64,000 nucleotides of DNA, taken from NCBI RefSeq assembly GCF_009735585.1, contig NZ_VJVW01000003.1:434001-498000 (forward strand). Reading direction: 5' to 3'. The notes below the pieces were generated by a model. That model was not told where the DNA came from and ran no database searches. It was given only the letters and a program-made list of their open reading frames with translations. Shown here in pieces: positions 1 to 7,737 of this stretch (the stretch's first letter is position 1; each line of letters opens with the position of its first letter). This DNA comes from Christiangramia aestuarii (GTDB lineage Bacteria; Bacteroidota; Bacteroidia; Flavobacteriales; Flavobacteriaceae). The position numbers and the translations under genes were made by a program.

Positions 1-133
1 ACTAATTAATTATACCCGTTACAAAAACTCTACTGCACAAAAGCACAGGGGAAAATATGCCCACCGAGAAGCATAGGGCAATATTGCTATGATTTACAGA
101 CCGGACTACCGAATAATTCTGGTCTAGTTATTA

Positions 134-226
134 CTATTTGAATACCGTAATAAAGATGATCAGGAGAATGCTTATCAAAAAAATAACAAACCTTACCTGA
201 TCTTCACGTTTTGCCTGTGAGCTCAT
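134..226 (-). CDS. Possible 30-aa single-pass membrane peptide
   Basis: A short ATG-initiated ORF encodes 30 residues. The first twelve are polar and charged (Lys6, Arg7, Arg12), and residues 13-29 are an uninterrupted hydrophobic stretch ending in Phe-Lys. That is the layout of a small single-pass inner-membrane protein with its N-terminus in the cytoplasm. No family is recognised. It stands alone between the window start and the 79-aa ORF on the same strand. No promoter or terminator was identified, and a chance ORF of this size remains possible. Confidence 0.35.
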   Translation of the reverse strand: MSSQAKREDQVRFVIFLISILLIIFITVFK

Positions 227-288
227 AATTCATTCGATTATAAGGTTACAATAATTTGTAAGGGGCCAAAACGTAGGGATAGAATTTA

Positions 289-305
289 TTACTGATTATC
301 AGTAA
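289..305. repeat. 17-bp palindrome containing the ACTGATTATC motif
   Basis: TTACTGAT-T-ATCAGTAA is a perfect inverted repeat with a one-base centre. It lies between the 30-aa and 79-aa minus-strand ORFs. Its core ACTGATTATC also occurs in other intergenic regions of this window (7141, 7634, and reversed at 53792). It could be a protein-binding site; its function is unknown. Confidence 0.4.
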
Positions 306-333
306 CTTGAGATAAAAATAAAAAATTATTTTA

Positions 334-573
334 TTAGGGTTCTGCTTTTTCAATAAATTTTTGATGGTCTTTAAGCCATTTATTGAGTTTTACAGACTTA
401 TTTCGGGAAACTTTTTTTCCATTCTTTACTTCATACCAGTTTTCATCGTTGGAACAGGCATAAGCCTTAACATATGAGCTTAGGGATAAACCGAAAAGTT
501 TATAGGTATGCAGCACCTTTACTATATAGGTGTCTTCCGGTTTGGAAATATTAACTAGCTTCATATTCATCAA
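334..573 (-). CDS. Small hypothetical protein (79 aa)
   Basis: This is a 79-residue polar, Lys-rich protein (about 14 Lys) with no signal peptide or membrane segment and no family I recognise. It has alternative in-frame starts at Met1, Met2 and Met4. Composition is protein-like rather than low-complexity: it contains Trp, Cys and Tyr and a basic C-terminal half. It stands alone, and the 447 bases upstream of it carry no gene. No promoter box was seen. It may be a genuine small cytosolic protein, but the call rests on ORF length and composition only. Confidence 0.5.
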   Translation of the reverse strand: MMNMKLVNISKPEDTYIVKVLHTYKLFGLSLSSYVKAYACSNDENWYEVKNGKKVSRNKSVKLNKWLKDHQKFIEKAEP

Positions 574-1020
574 ATTAATATTTACTCTTCCTTCAGTTAG
601 TTGGGCATCCGGAGGGACCTGGCTTATGATAGCCAGAATGGTACCTCTGGTAAATTTTAAACTTCAAAATAACAGGTTTTAGCCTAGACAATTCAAATAA
701 CATCTGGTAAATAAGTGTTAAGATTCGACCACTTATAATTCCTACTGAGCTTTCAATTTTCAAGGAATACCAAAATTCATTGGAGCTAGTAGATAGAATA
801 CATAACCTCCTGGCGCTTAATAAGCTGGTTATAATTTATGGATAATTTATGATTTTAATAAAATTCAACTGTTAATATGATTTTTATAATGTTCTCAAAT
901 CCAGTTTTCTAAGGTGAAGATCTATAAGATTTTAAATGTTAATTCTTAAAATTTACTTAAATAAACGCAATAGCCTTTTTAACTTTACGTTCCCCATAAA
1001 CCAATAAAATCTTATACCCT
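574..1020. other. Gene-poor intergenic region with one small hairpin
   Basis: No convincing ORF is visible in these 447 bases between two divergently transcribed genes. The one clear structure is the inverted repeat CTGGCT-TATGAT-AGCCAG at 619-636. It has no T-run on either strand, so it does not look like a terminator. On the minus strand it would lie in the 5' region of the 79-aa ORF. The rest is AT-rich and presumably holds the divergent promoters. Confidence 0.5.
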
Positions 1021-1479
1021 ATGAAAAGATTTAAATTAGTGTTTGTCCTGTTGATGGTTGGAATCATGATGTCTTGCGATACTGACCGGGACGATCTTGA
1101 GCTTACTGAAGCTGAAGCAAGAGAACTTAACCTTATCGCCTCCCAAGGACAGTGGAAGATTTCAGAAGCTAGTTATAATAATGTTGAAACTACTGCAAAT
1201 TATAGTTCCTACGTATTTTTATTTGAGGATGGCAATAACCTTACCGCAAAATCAGACTTCGAGTCGGTAAGCGGCACGTGGCGGGTTGGTAATGATTCGG
1301 GTGATGAGTTTGATCCCTACAACGATCTGGATTTTCATATCTTCTTCAATTCTGCCGGGAAATTAGGTGAACTGGCTAATAATTATGATGTTATTTCCGC
1401 TACCTCGAGCCAGATCAGACTTCAGCTCGGAGAAAATGCAAACGGTACCACTGCCCGGCTCACATTCAGTAAAAATTAA
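1021..1479 (+). CDS. Lipoprotein, hypothetical (152 aa)
   Basis: The N-terminus is a lipoprotein signal peptide: Met-Lys-Arg, a hydrophobic stretch, then a lipobox-type end (IMMSC) with Cys19 as the probable lipidated residue. An Asp-rich segment follows directly, as is common for surface-exposed Bacteroidetes lipoproteins. The mature part (about 130 aa) is rich in Asn, Ser and aromatic residues and contains a 'SGTWRVG' stretch typical of small beta-rich lipocalin-like lipoproteins of this phylum. No enzyme motif is visible. It is a single gene; the aldo/keto reductase downstream has its own promoter box. Confidence 0.75.
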   Translation: MKRFKLVFVLLMVGIMMSCDTDRDDLELTEAEARELNLIASQGQWKISEASYNNVETTANYSSYVFLFEDGNNLTAKSDFESVSGTWRVGNDSGDEFDPYNDLDFHIFFNSAGKLGELANNYDVISATSSQIRLQLGENANGTTARLTFSKN

Positions 1480-1524
1480 GATTCCTAAATAAATCTGTTT
1501 ATCCCAATTGAGGGCATAATTCCG

Positions 1525-1532
1525 TATTTTTG
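1525..1532 (+). promoter_or_regulatory. Bacteroidetes -7 box (TATTTTTG) upstream of the aldo/keto reductase
   Basis: TATTTTTG matches the TAnnTTTG consensus 21 bases before the ATG at 1554. No good TTTG sits at the standard 19-base spacing; a TTG occurs at 1508, 14 bases before the box. Only the -7 part is supported. Confidence 0.45.
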
Positions 1533-1553
1533 CTTCGTTAAAAAAGTGAAATT

Positions 1554-2549
1554 ATGGAATCCTATAAAGCTTCTGAAGATCGTTACGATAAAATGCAATA
1601 CCGCCGTTGCGGAAAAAGTGGTATCAAACTGCCGCTCTTATCCCTTGGCCTATGGCATAATTTCGGTGACAACGATGATTTTGAGAATGCCCGTAACATC
1701 CTGAGAACTGCCTTTGACCATGGAATCACCCATTTTGACCTGGCAAATAACTATGGTCCACCTTATGGGTCTGCAGAAAAGAACTTCGGAAAGATCTTTA
1801 AAAAAGATTTTAAACAATACCGGGATGAGCTTATAATTTCTACCAAGGCAGGCTGGGATATGTGGCCCGGGCCGTATGGCAATTTTGGTTCCAGGAAATA
1901 TTTGATCGCCAGCCTGGACCAGTCCCTAAAAAGAATGGGGCTGGAATATGTAGATATATTCTATCACCACCGGCCAGATCCAGATACACCCCTGGAGGAA
2001 ACCATGGGCGCTTTAGACCAGATCGTAAGACAGGGCAAGGCACTTTATGTAGGTATTTCACAATACAATGCCGAAGATACTGCAAGGGCCGCAAAAATTC
2101 TCAAATCCCAGGGCACCCCATTCCTTATTCACCAGCCCAGATATAATATGATAGATCGCTGGGTTGAAGATGGTCTTCTGGACACCCTTGAAGACCTGGG
2201 AACTGGAAGTATCGTTTTTTCTCCGCTGGAACAGGGTATTCTTACTTCTAAATATCTTCATGGAATTCCGGAAGATTCCAGGGCAGCCAGGGAAGGCAGC
2301 TACCTGGATAGATCGCAGATCTCCGAAGAGCGAATCAAGCAGATCCAGGAACTTAACAAGATCGCAGAATCAAGAGGTCAGAGCCTGGCCCAGATGGCAG
2401 TGGCCTGGCTTCTGAAAGATGAAAGAGTAACCTCGGTTCTTGTAGGAGTAAGTAAAGTTTCCCAGTTAAAGGACAATATCGCAGCGATAGAAAATATCAA
2501 CTTTTCTGAAGATGAATTAAAAAGAATAGATACCATCCTGAAGTTCTAG
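1554..2549 (+). CDS. Aldo/keto reductase, YghZ/GapR-like
   Basis: This is an NADPH-dependent aldo/keto reductase of the TIM-barrel superfamily, probably cytosolic. The catalytic tetrad is visible: Asp62 and Tyr67 in 'FDLANNYG', Lys98 in 'IISTKAGW', and His138/139 in 'DIFYHHR'. The C-terminal half has the cofactor-binding 'VLVGVSK' segment. The 331-aa length and the 'NNYGPPYGSAE' signature resemble E. coli YghZ, an L-glyceraldehyde-3-phosphate reductase. In vivo it may act on methylglyoxal or other small aldehydes, but the substrate cannot be read from the sequence. Transcribed alone, it ends at a bidirectional terminator shared with manA. Confidence 0.92.
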   Translation: MESYKASEDRYDKMQYRRCGKSGIKLPLLSLGLWHNFGDNDDFENARNILRTAFDHGITHFDLANNYGPPYGSAEKNFGKIFKKDFKQYRDELIISTKAGWDMWPGPYGNFGSRKYLIASLDQSLKRMGLEYVDIFYHHRPDPDTPLEETMGALDQIVRQGKALYVGISQYNAEDTARAAKILKSQGTPFLIHQPRYNMIDRWVEDGLLDTLEDLGTGSIVFSPLEQGILTSKYLHGIPEDSRAAREGSYLDRSQISEERIKQIQELNKIAESRGQSLAQMAVAWLLKDERVTSVLVGVSKVSQLKDNIAAIENINFSEDELKRIDTILKF

Positions 2550-2568
2550 GTAGCATCTGTGTTTAACG

Positions 2569-2612
2569 AAATAGAACTCAGTAGAATAAATATTTCCTGC
2601 TGAGTTCTATTT
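2569..2612. terminator. Bidirectional terminator between the aldo/keto reductase and manA
   Basis: A 13-bp perfect inverted repeat (AAATAGAACTCAG ... CTGAGTTCTATTT) has an 18-base loop and A/T-rich flanks on both sides. It separates two convergent genes. The manA stop codon (2607-2609) lies inside the right arm. Confidence 0.8.
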
Positions 2613-3578
2613 TATATAAACTTCCAGAAGTTCTGCCTGCCCGGCCTCTATGGTAAGTTTCTGTGTAGAAGCTGGGATCAAAATACTCTCCCCTTTTTGA
2701 ATGTTTTCAGACTTATCTCCAATAGTGATCTTAGCCTGGCCATCAACGCACATATAAATCACAAAGGAATCAAGAGCAGAATAATCCTTTTCCAAAATTC
2801 CCTTTACAGGAAGAAAATTAGTGGTGAAGTACTCACAGGAAGCAATTTCAGAGGAAGAATTCAGCTTTTTATCATATTTAAGCCAGTAATCGTCCTTTTT
2901 CTCGAAATCTATCGCATCCAGGGCCAGGTCTGTATGCAGCTCCCGGGCATTCCCTTCGGCATCCACCCTATCCCAATCGTAGATCCTGTAAGTGATATCT
3001 GAGGTCTGCTGAATTTCAGCAAGCAGAATTCCTCCGCCTATAGCGTGGACTTTGCCAGTATTTATAAAGACAGAATCGCCTTTGCTCACTTCTTCGAAAT
3101 TGAGAATCTCGGTGATCTTTCCTCTTTCCAGATAGTCTAGGTATTCCCTTTTATCCAACTCTTTTTTAAAGCCGATGTTAAGTTTAGAACCGGCATCTGC
3201 CTGCATCACGTACCACATTTCGGTCTTTCCAAAAGAATTATGCCTCTGTTTGGCCAACTCGTCGTTGGGATGCAACTGTACCGAAAGATCTGTCTTAGCG
3301 TCGATGAACTTGATAAGCAAAGGGAAATCATTCCCAAACCTGGCATAAACCTTCTCTCCTACCAGCTCTGCTTTATATTCTTTAATGAGATCGGTAAGTT
3401 TTTTACCGGCATCGGCACCTTTTGCCACTACAGAAATATTGCCCTCGACCCCTGAAATTTCCCAGCTCTCACCTACCTGATCACCCTGGGTATCCTTATT
3501 CAGGATCTTCTTTAGTTTATTTCCTCCCCAGATCTTGTCCTGAAGTATAGGTTTGAATTTTATAGGATAATTGATCAT
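2607..3578 (-). CDS. manA: Type I mannose-6-phosphate isomerase
   Basis: Interconverts mannose-6-phosphate and fructose-6-phosphate, feeding GDP-mannose and mannosylated glycans or opening mannose to glycolysis. Zinc-binding cupin residues are visible: Gln101 and His103 in 'SVQLHPND', Glu120 in 'KTEMWY', and His178 in 'GKVHAIGGG'. The downstream 'ISDITYRIYDWDR'-like segment (here QTSDITYRIYDWD) is typical of the short bacterial class (about 320 aa). It is the last gene of the minus-strand run with a GT39, a LAB_N protein and a GT2, 8 bases after the GT39 gene. That placement suggests the operon's sugar may derive from mannose, which is an inference. Confidence 0.95.
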   Translation of the reverse strand: MINYPIKFKPILQDKIWGGNKLKKILNKDTQGDQVGESWEISGVEGNISVVAKGADAGKKLTDLIKEYKAELVGEKVYARFGNDFPLLIKFIDAKTDLSVQLHPNDELAKQRHNSFGKTEMWYVMQADAGSKLNIGFKKELDKREYLDYLERGKITEILNFEEVSKGDSVFINTGKVHAIGGGILLAEIQQTSDITYRIYDWDRVDAEGNARELHTDLALDAIDFEKKDDYWLKYDKKLNSSSEIASCEYFTTNFLPVKGILEKDYSALDSFVIYMCVDGQAKITIGDKSENIQKGESILIPASTQKLTIEAGQAELLEVYIK

Positions 3579-3586
3579 GGCTATAA

Positions 3587-5203
3587 TTATTTTTTACTGA
3601 CTAGATAAAGATCCCTGTAAAGGCGATCCTTATGTTTATTACCAACCGGATTCATGTCTATCTCATCCAGCTTTTCTATTTTATAGGCTGAAAAAGTTTC
3701 CCGAAGTTTATCTTCATTGTTCTCGGTAGATAGTAAAAGGAATTTGTTCTCATCGGGTATATCGTAACTTTCTCCATTAAACAGCACTTTTATGGGCCGG
3801 CCATATTCCCAAATGATCTCGGGAGTAAATGAACGGAATTCGTAAACCGGCATTGGATGTTCTTCCCGGTAAACATCGACCTTGGCGATACTTTGATAGG
3901 CCGGATTCACTTCGATCTTTTTCGCGATAGGCAGCCCAAAGAAGATGATACTAATAATAAACCAAACCGTAAGATAGAAAACCGGCTTAATTCGGTTCTT
4001 TTTCAGATAATAGAACATGAGCAGACCAATTACTGCCAGGCAGATAGAGGTCATAACGAACCATGGCTGTATGCCTGTAAGCTGATCCTGGAAATAAATG
4101 ATCCCGGCAACGGGAAACACCAATCCGATTAGGCCTATAAGTCCAAAATTGAAATATACTATCCACTTTTCCTTAGAAGGCATCATGTCGAACCTTCTGA
4201 ATAGATATTCAATATAAAAGGCTGTATTTAATGCCAGCGGAATTAGAACAGGTAATAAGTATCGTGATTTTTTTTCAGGAATAATGGACAGAAGGATCAC
4301 CGAGGCCAGGGTCCAGATAAGGCTGAACTTGTAACCTGTTTTGCTAAATACCCGTTCTTTCAGGTACGGGTATAGCAATCCTACAAAGGCCGGGATGGTC
4401 CAGATCCCGCTCTGTATCACAAAGCTCCAGTAATAATAGAAAGGCCTTACGTTATAATCCAGCCAGCGACCGGTCTCCTTATCGGTAATTTTGGTAACTG
4501 CATTGGTATCGAAGTAATATACATAAAGGCTCCAGGAGGCGGCAATCGATGCGGCAAAGGTCAGCATTAACGCTACCGGTATAATCCTCGACCTGAAATT
4601 CCTGAATTTGTATACACTCCCAAAGGCAATAAGAAAAGGCAGCATGAGGGCATACATAGATACAGGTCCCTTACTTAAGAACGAACACCCCAGCAAAAGT
4701 CCGGACAGTATTGCATTCCTGTATTTGTTGGCTTCTTGGGTAAATAGTTTATACATCCCGTAAATAGCCATGATCATATAAGCGTGGGTGTGGATATCCC
4801 ATTGCCCGTCCCGCCCGGAATAAAGGATATAAAAAGAGGTCGCGCCTGTAAGCCCGGAAAGGAAAGCATATTTCCTGTTCTCACTGAACTTCAGCCCGAG
4901 TTTATAGATAAAGATCACCGTTAGGGTACCCATTATAGCCGCAGGCAGTCTCAATGCAAAAAGGCTTTTCATTCCGAAGATAAGCATGGAAACCGCTGTC
5001 ATCCAGGTTGGAAGCGGTGGTTTTTCGTACCTGGGTTCATCATTCAGAGTGGTGAAGATCCAGTGATTGAGATTGATCATTTCCCTGGCGGTAACAAAAT
5101 TACGGGCCTCCATGATATTCACATAGATGGCATCCAGGTTCACAAAAAATATGGCTATACAAACCAGTACCAGTAAAAGAAGGTAATTATCCTTTAATTT
5201 CAT
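3587..5203 (-). CDS. GT39/ArnT-like integral membrane glycosyltransferase
   Basis: A 538-aa polytopic membrane protein with about 11-12 hydrophobic segments and a soluble C-terminal part of roughly 110 aa. The first periplasmic loop carries the acidic/aromatic signature of polyprenyl-phosphate-dependent C-type glycosyltransferases ('IMEARNFVTARE' and 'EPRYEKPPLPTW', residues about 31-70). Enzymes such as ArnT and PMT-type mannosyltransferases move a sugar from undecaprenyl phosphate to lipid A, protein or another glycan on the periplasmic face. Its start overlaps the LAB_N gene by 17 bases, implying co-translation. The acceptor is unknown. Confidence 0.85.
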   Translation of the reverse strand: MKLKDNYLLLLVLVCIAIFFVNLDAIYVNIMEARNFVTAREMINLNHWIFTTLNDEPRYEKPPLPTWMTAVSMLIFGMKSLFALRLPAAIMGTLTVIFIYKLGLKFSENRKYAFLSGLTGATSFYILYSGRDGQWDIHTHAYMIMAIYGMYKLFTQEANKYRNAILSGLLLGCSFLSKGPVSMYALMLPFLIAFGSVYKFRNFRSRIIPVALMLTFAASIAASWSLYVYYFDTNAVTKITDKETGRWLDYNVRPFYYYWSFVIQSGIWTIPAFVGLLYPYLKERVFSKTGYKFSLIWTLASVILLSIIPEKKSRYLLPVLIPLALNTAFYIEYLFRRFDMMPSKEKWIVYFNFGLIGLIGLVFPVAGIIYFQDQLTGIQPWFVMTSICLAVIGLLMFYYLKKNRIKPVFYLTVWFIISIIFFGLPIAKKIEVNPAYQSIAKVDVYREEHPMPVYEFRSFTPEIIWEYGRPIKVLFNGESYDIPDENKFLLLSTENNEDKLRETFSAYKIEKLDEIDMNPVGNKHKDRLYRDLYLVSKK

Positions 5204-5813
5204 TCTTTTGAATATAGATATTTCGAATATACATAATCAGCCCGAAACCATGTCCAGCCAGCAGGACGGGATCCTTTCTGAAAACCGCATAGATAAGTAT
5301 CAATCCGGAGCCCAGCAGGCTCAGAAACCAGAAACCCATGGGCAGGCTTGAGATTTTCTTTCTTTCAGAATAGATCCACTGGTAAACAAACCTTAAGGTA
5401 AAAATTAACTGGCCAAAAGAGCCAAGAATCAGTAACCAAAATGGAATATTTTCATTCCTGAAAAGTGAGGCTGCATCATATTGGTTATTATTAAAACCAT
5501 AGATCACTATCAAAACTGGAAAAGCAAATAAAAATATGCGGAATACCCTGGGAAATCTGGCCCATTCACCCTGGAACTGCAGGTTCCTAATATAAATGAA
5601 ATAGGTTAGGGTTTGTCCCAGCATGATCGCGAAATCATCCCTTAGATAACCGTAGACAAAAAGCAGGAATGACGCCAGCAAACTAAGATGCCAGAATAGA
5701 ACGGGGGTGATTATTTTTTTGCTCTTTTCAGAAAGCAGCCATTGCAGGATCATGCGGCCAGAAAAAAGCAATTGGGCTAAAAAACCAAGTGCATAGATCA
5801 ACCAGCTACTCAT
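5187..5813 (-). CDS. Membrane protein with lipid-A-disaccharide-synthase N-terminal (LAB_N) domains
   Basis: A 208-aa membrane protein with about six hydrophobic segments. Two halves resemble each other: each carries a 'Q(W/L)L.SE(K/R)(K/K)' element after a hydrophobic helix ('RMILQWLLSEKSKKI' near residue 20-35 and 'RFVYQWIYSERKKI' near 140-155). This matches the tandem LAB_N arrangement named after the N-terminus of some LpxB proteins. Homologues often accompany GT2/GT39 genes and are suspected to help move or present the polyprenyl-linked sugar, but no activity is established. It overlaps its neighbours by 8 and 17 bases, so the three are one translational unit. Confidence 0.82.
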   Translation of the reverse strand: MSSWLIYALGFLAQLLFSGRMILQWLLSEKSKKIITPVLFWHLSLLASFLLFVYGYLRDDFAIMLGQTLTYFIYIRNLQFQGEWARFPRVFRIFLFAFPVLIVIYGFNNNQYDAASLFRNENIPFWLLILGSFGQLIFTLRFVYQWIYSERKKISSLPMGFWFLSLLGSGLILIYAVFRKDPVLLAGHGFGLIMYIRNIYIQKNEIKG

Positions 5814-6522
5814 TTTTTTGAGCCACTTTATATTTGATGTAGGATTTTTTCATCCACACATAGGCGAAACAATCCATCAACGGCCCCATAAAACGGTTCC
5901 TGAAATTATATTTTGATTCTCCGGCGAGCCTGGGGTAATGCGGTATCTCCACTTCCTTAATCTTGCCATCCTGCAGTAAGACCATAGCCGGTAAAAACCT
6001 TTGCAAACCTTTGAACATCGGGATATTCTGGGCGTAGGAGGTTTTTAGAATTTTAAGAGGACAACCTGTATCATGCATATAATCTCTGGTGAACAGATTC
6101 CGTACGCCATTTCCAACCTTGGAAGAGATCCTTTTTACAAAGGTGTCCTTGCGGTCCCTTCTCCAACCTGTTACAAGATCGTATTCTCCTATAAAAGGAA
6201 GAAGTTTTTCAAAATCCTGCGGATAGGTTTGCAGGTCAGCATCCAGGTATCCCAGGATAGGTGTTTCAGTATGATCAAAAGCGGCCTTAAGTGCGGCTCC
6301 TTTCCCGAAGTTCCTCTCAAATATCAGGTAACTGAAATGCTCATTTTTGTTACAAAAATCCATGATAAGCCTGGCGCTTTGGTCTGAAGAACCATCATCT
6401 ACCAGTAAGATCCTGGTCTTCTTTGAAGCGACTTCCAGGTAATCCTTCAGCTGAACGAAAAGCTGCGGCAAACAGTCTTCCTCATTATAAACGGGGACTA
6501 TTATGGTAAATTCGTAGATCAT
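5806..6522 (-). CDS. GT2 family glycosyltransferase, dolichyl/undecaprenyl-phosphate sugar synthase type
   Basis: A 238-aa GT-A fold enzyme with 'IIVPVYNEEDCLP' at the N-terminus, 'VDDGSSDQS' (residues 41-49) for nucleotide-sugar binding, and the metal-binding 'LDADLQTYP' with Asp94 and Asp96. The C-terminal 'SKYNFRNR' element is typical of DPM1/ArnC-like enzymes that load a sugar onto polyprenyl phosphate at the cytoplasmic face. There is no long C-terminal transmembrane anchor, so membrane attachment may come from the LAB_N partner. It is probably the donor-making step for the GT39 enzyme two genes on. Its ATG overlaps the stop of an upstream 52-aa ORF (ATGA). Confidence 0.88.
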   Translation of the reverse strand: MIYEFTIIVPVYNEEDCLPQLFVQLKDYLEVASKKTRILLVDDGSSDQSARLIMDFCNKNEHFSYLIFERNFGKGAALKAAFDHTETPILGYLDADLQTYPQDFEKLLPFIGEYDLVTGWRRDRKDTFVKRISSKVGNGVRNLFTRDYMHDTGCPLKILKTSYAQNIPMFKGLQRFLPAMVLLQDGKIKEVEIPHYPRLAGESKYNFRNRFMGPLMDCFAYVWMKKSYIKYKVAQKNE

Positions 6523-6677
6523 GCTTTGGCATTAATTCCGCATCTAAGGTCCAGCGTTCTGTCACCGGTTTTTAGTACGAGTTTGATAGAGTAGGAATTT
6601 AAAGCCTGGGTAGAAATCAAATAGGGCTTCATTTTATTCTCATAAACAGGAGAGATCTTTAGCAGAAATTCAGGCAT
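6519..6677 (-). CDS. Possible 52-aa protein coupled to the GT2 gene
   Basis: The ORF starts at ATG 6677 and its TGA overlaps the GT2 start codon in an ATGA arrangement, the usual sign of translational coupling. The product is a 52-aa basic, soluble-looking peptide with no membrane segment and two Tyr-rich stretches. No family is recognised. An upstream in-frame TAA and the absence of another ATG fix the start. It could be a genuine small leader gene of the envelope-sugar operon or simply the translated 5' leader of the GT2 mRNA. Confidence 0.4.
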   Translation of the reverse strand: MPEFLLKISPVYENKMKPYLISTQALNSYSIKLVLKTGDRTLDLRCGINAKA

Positions 6678-6805
6678 AAACGTATTCTCGAAATTCGGTG
6701 CTAAATTAAGATAATTTTACGAACCTGAAGTATTGCATTTTACCGACAAAAATGGTAGTTCAAAGAAAATATTTCAACTTTTAGCTACTGAGCGAAATAT
6801 CCCTC

Positions 6806-6813
6806 TATATTTG
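6806..6813 (+). promoter_or_regulatory. Bacteroidetes -7 box (TATATTTG) for the 81-aa gene
   Basis: TATATTTG is a full match to TAnnTTTG, 50 bases before the ATG at 6864. A TTTT at 6779 is the nearest -33-like element, at a 23-base spacing that is longer than the usual 19-21. Confidence 0.45.
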
Positions 6814-6863
6814 AATGCCCAATCTACGACCTACCTGCCTGGCTAACTGTAAAATAACTGGTT

Positions 6864-7109
6864 ATGCTAAAGCAAACTGATTTCATTTTTACTACCGAAG
6901 AGGATTACAAAAGAATACAACTAATTAAAGATCGTATTCAAAATATACATACCTCTCCAAAGTTTTTTGGGCTTCCTTTAAAAACCCTGGAATTGATAAG
7001 GCGATTCAACAGCTTATACCTGCAGGTTATCGATCAAAATGACTCGAAGCCTAGTAACATGAATCAATTAATGATCACCACCAGAGGCCTTGAGTCAGAA
7101 TTATTTTAA
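6864..7109 (+). CDS. Small hypothetical protein (81 aa)
   Basis: An 81-aa basic, mostly helical-looking protein without signal peptide or membrane segment and with no recognised family. The case for a real gene is its setting: a consensus -7 box lies 50 bases upstream and a strong UUCG-tetraloop terminator begins 41 bases after the stop, giving a self-contained transcription unit. Residues 13-30 ('EDYKRIQLIKDRIQNIHT') look like an amphipathic helix. Function unknown. Confidence 0.6.
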   Translation: MLKQTDFIFTTEEDYKRIQLIKDRIQNIHTSPKFFGLPLKTLELIRRFNSLYLQVIDQNDSKPSNMNQLMITTRGLESELF

Positions 7110-7138
7110 AAAATTATAGAACACCCTTATTATACTAA

Positions 7139-7152
7139 CTACTGATTATCAA
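7139..7152. repeat. CTACTGATTATCAA motif, copy 1
   Basis: This 14-base string between the 81-aa gene and its terminator recurs as its reverse complement at 53790-53803, upstream of tsaE. A 10-base core also occurs at 291 and 7634. All four are intergenic. It may be a shared regulatory or processing site; its function is not known. Confidence 0.35.
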
Positions 7153-7180
7153 AAACTTCCTTCGGGAAGTTTTTCTTTTT
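7151..7180 (+). terminator. Rho-independent terminator with UUCG tetraloop
   Basis: AAAAACTTCC-TTCG-GGAAGTTTTT is a 10-bp stem closed by the very stable UUCG loop, followed by a T-rich tail (TTTTTCTTTTTTT). It ends the 81-aa gene transcript before the tRNA promoter. Confidence 0.9.
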
Positions 7181-7212
7181 TTCAGAAAGGAGAATTTTTA
7201 AGCAAAAAAAAC

Positions 7213-7243
7213 ATTGTATTATTTATAAAGTGGCTTATATTTG
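7213..7243 (+). promoter_or_regulatory. Promoter of tRNA-Arg (-33 ATTG, N19, -7 TATATTTG)
   Basis: ATTG at 7213-7216 and TATATTTG at 7236-7243 are separated by exactly 19 bases, the preferred Bacteroidetes spacing. The tRNA begins 12 bases after the -7 box, giving a very short 5' leader. Confidence 0.75.
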
Positions 7244-7255
7244 CAACCGCAAAAC

Positions 7256-7329
<74 letters not shown>

Positions 7330-7331
7330 CG

Positions 7332-7366
7332 AAAAGTCGCGCTCCTAGCGCGACTTTTTTGTTTTT
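7332..7366 (+). terminator. Terminator of tRNA-Arg
   Basis: AAAAGTCGCGCT-CCT-AGCGCGACTTTT is a 12-bp perfect stem followed by TT-G-TTTTT. It starts only three bases after the tRNA discriminator base, so the 3' trailer is mostly terminator. Confidence 0.92.
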
Positions 7367-7737
7367 ATAACTTTCCTAAAATTGACCGATCTTGATCAAA
7401 TTTGAACGAACCGTTCTTTCTAATCAAGAAAAATCAAAAGATTCGCTTAGTCTTTATTTGTCCTGCTGTCACTTTTAAATTGCCAGTCTTCTTAGAAAAT
7501 GGATATTTAAAAATTCTATATCAATGTTTACCGGCATTGCCGAAATTAGGTATGGCAGAAACCTTAATCCTTTCATAAATCTTTACGAGCCCCTCTTAAA
7601 GAATTGTCAAAACACGTTTCAACCCGGTGGTTCACTGATTATCTTTCTAAATTAGGTATTGTAAGAATTAGAAATCAATCTTAAAAACCCTATGAACAGG
7701 GCCTTCCACGGCTTTGTTTAATTAAGTTTTCGAAAAA
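7367..7737 (+). other. 371-base intergenic leader before the DUF1704 operon
   Basis: No convincing gene is present. A 43-codon ORF at 7524-7655 begins MFTGIAEIRYG, like the start of riboflavin synthase, but the similarity ends there. The ACTGATTATC motif occurs at 7634-7643. No TAnnTTTG box was found close to the ATG at 7738, so the promoter of the operon is not located. Confidence 0.45.

Noticed and set aside
619-636. CTGGCT-TATGAT-AGCCAG hairpin as a terminator or riboswitch
   Set aside because: The stem is only 6 bp, has no T-run on either strand and no conserved riboswitch core around it.
7524-7655. 43-codon ORF starting MFTGIAEIRYG, resembling the riboflavin synthase N-terminus
   Set aside because: Only the first five to seven residues match. 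The rest does not continue the lumazine/riboflavin synthase motif and no ribosome-binding or promoter evidence supports it.
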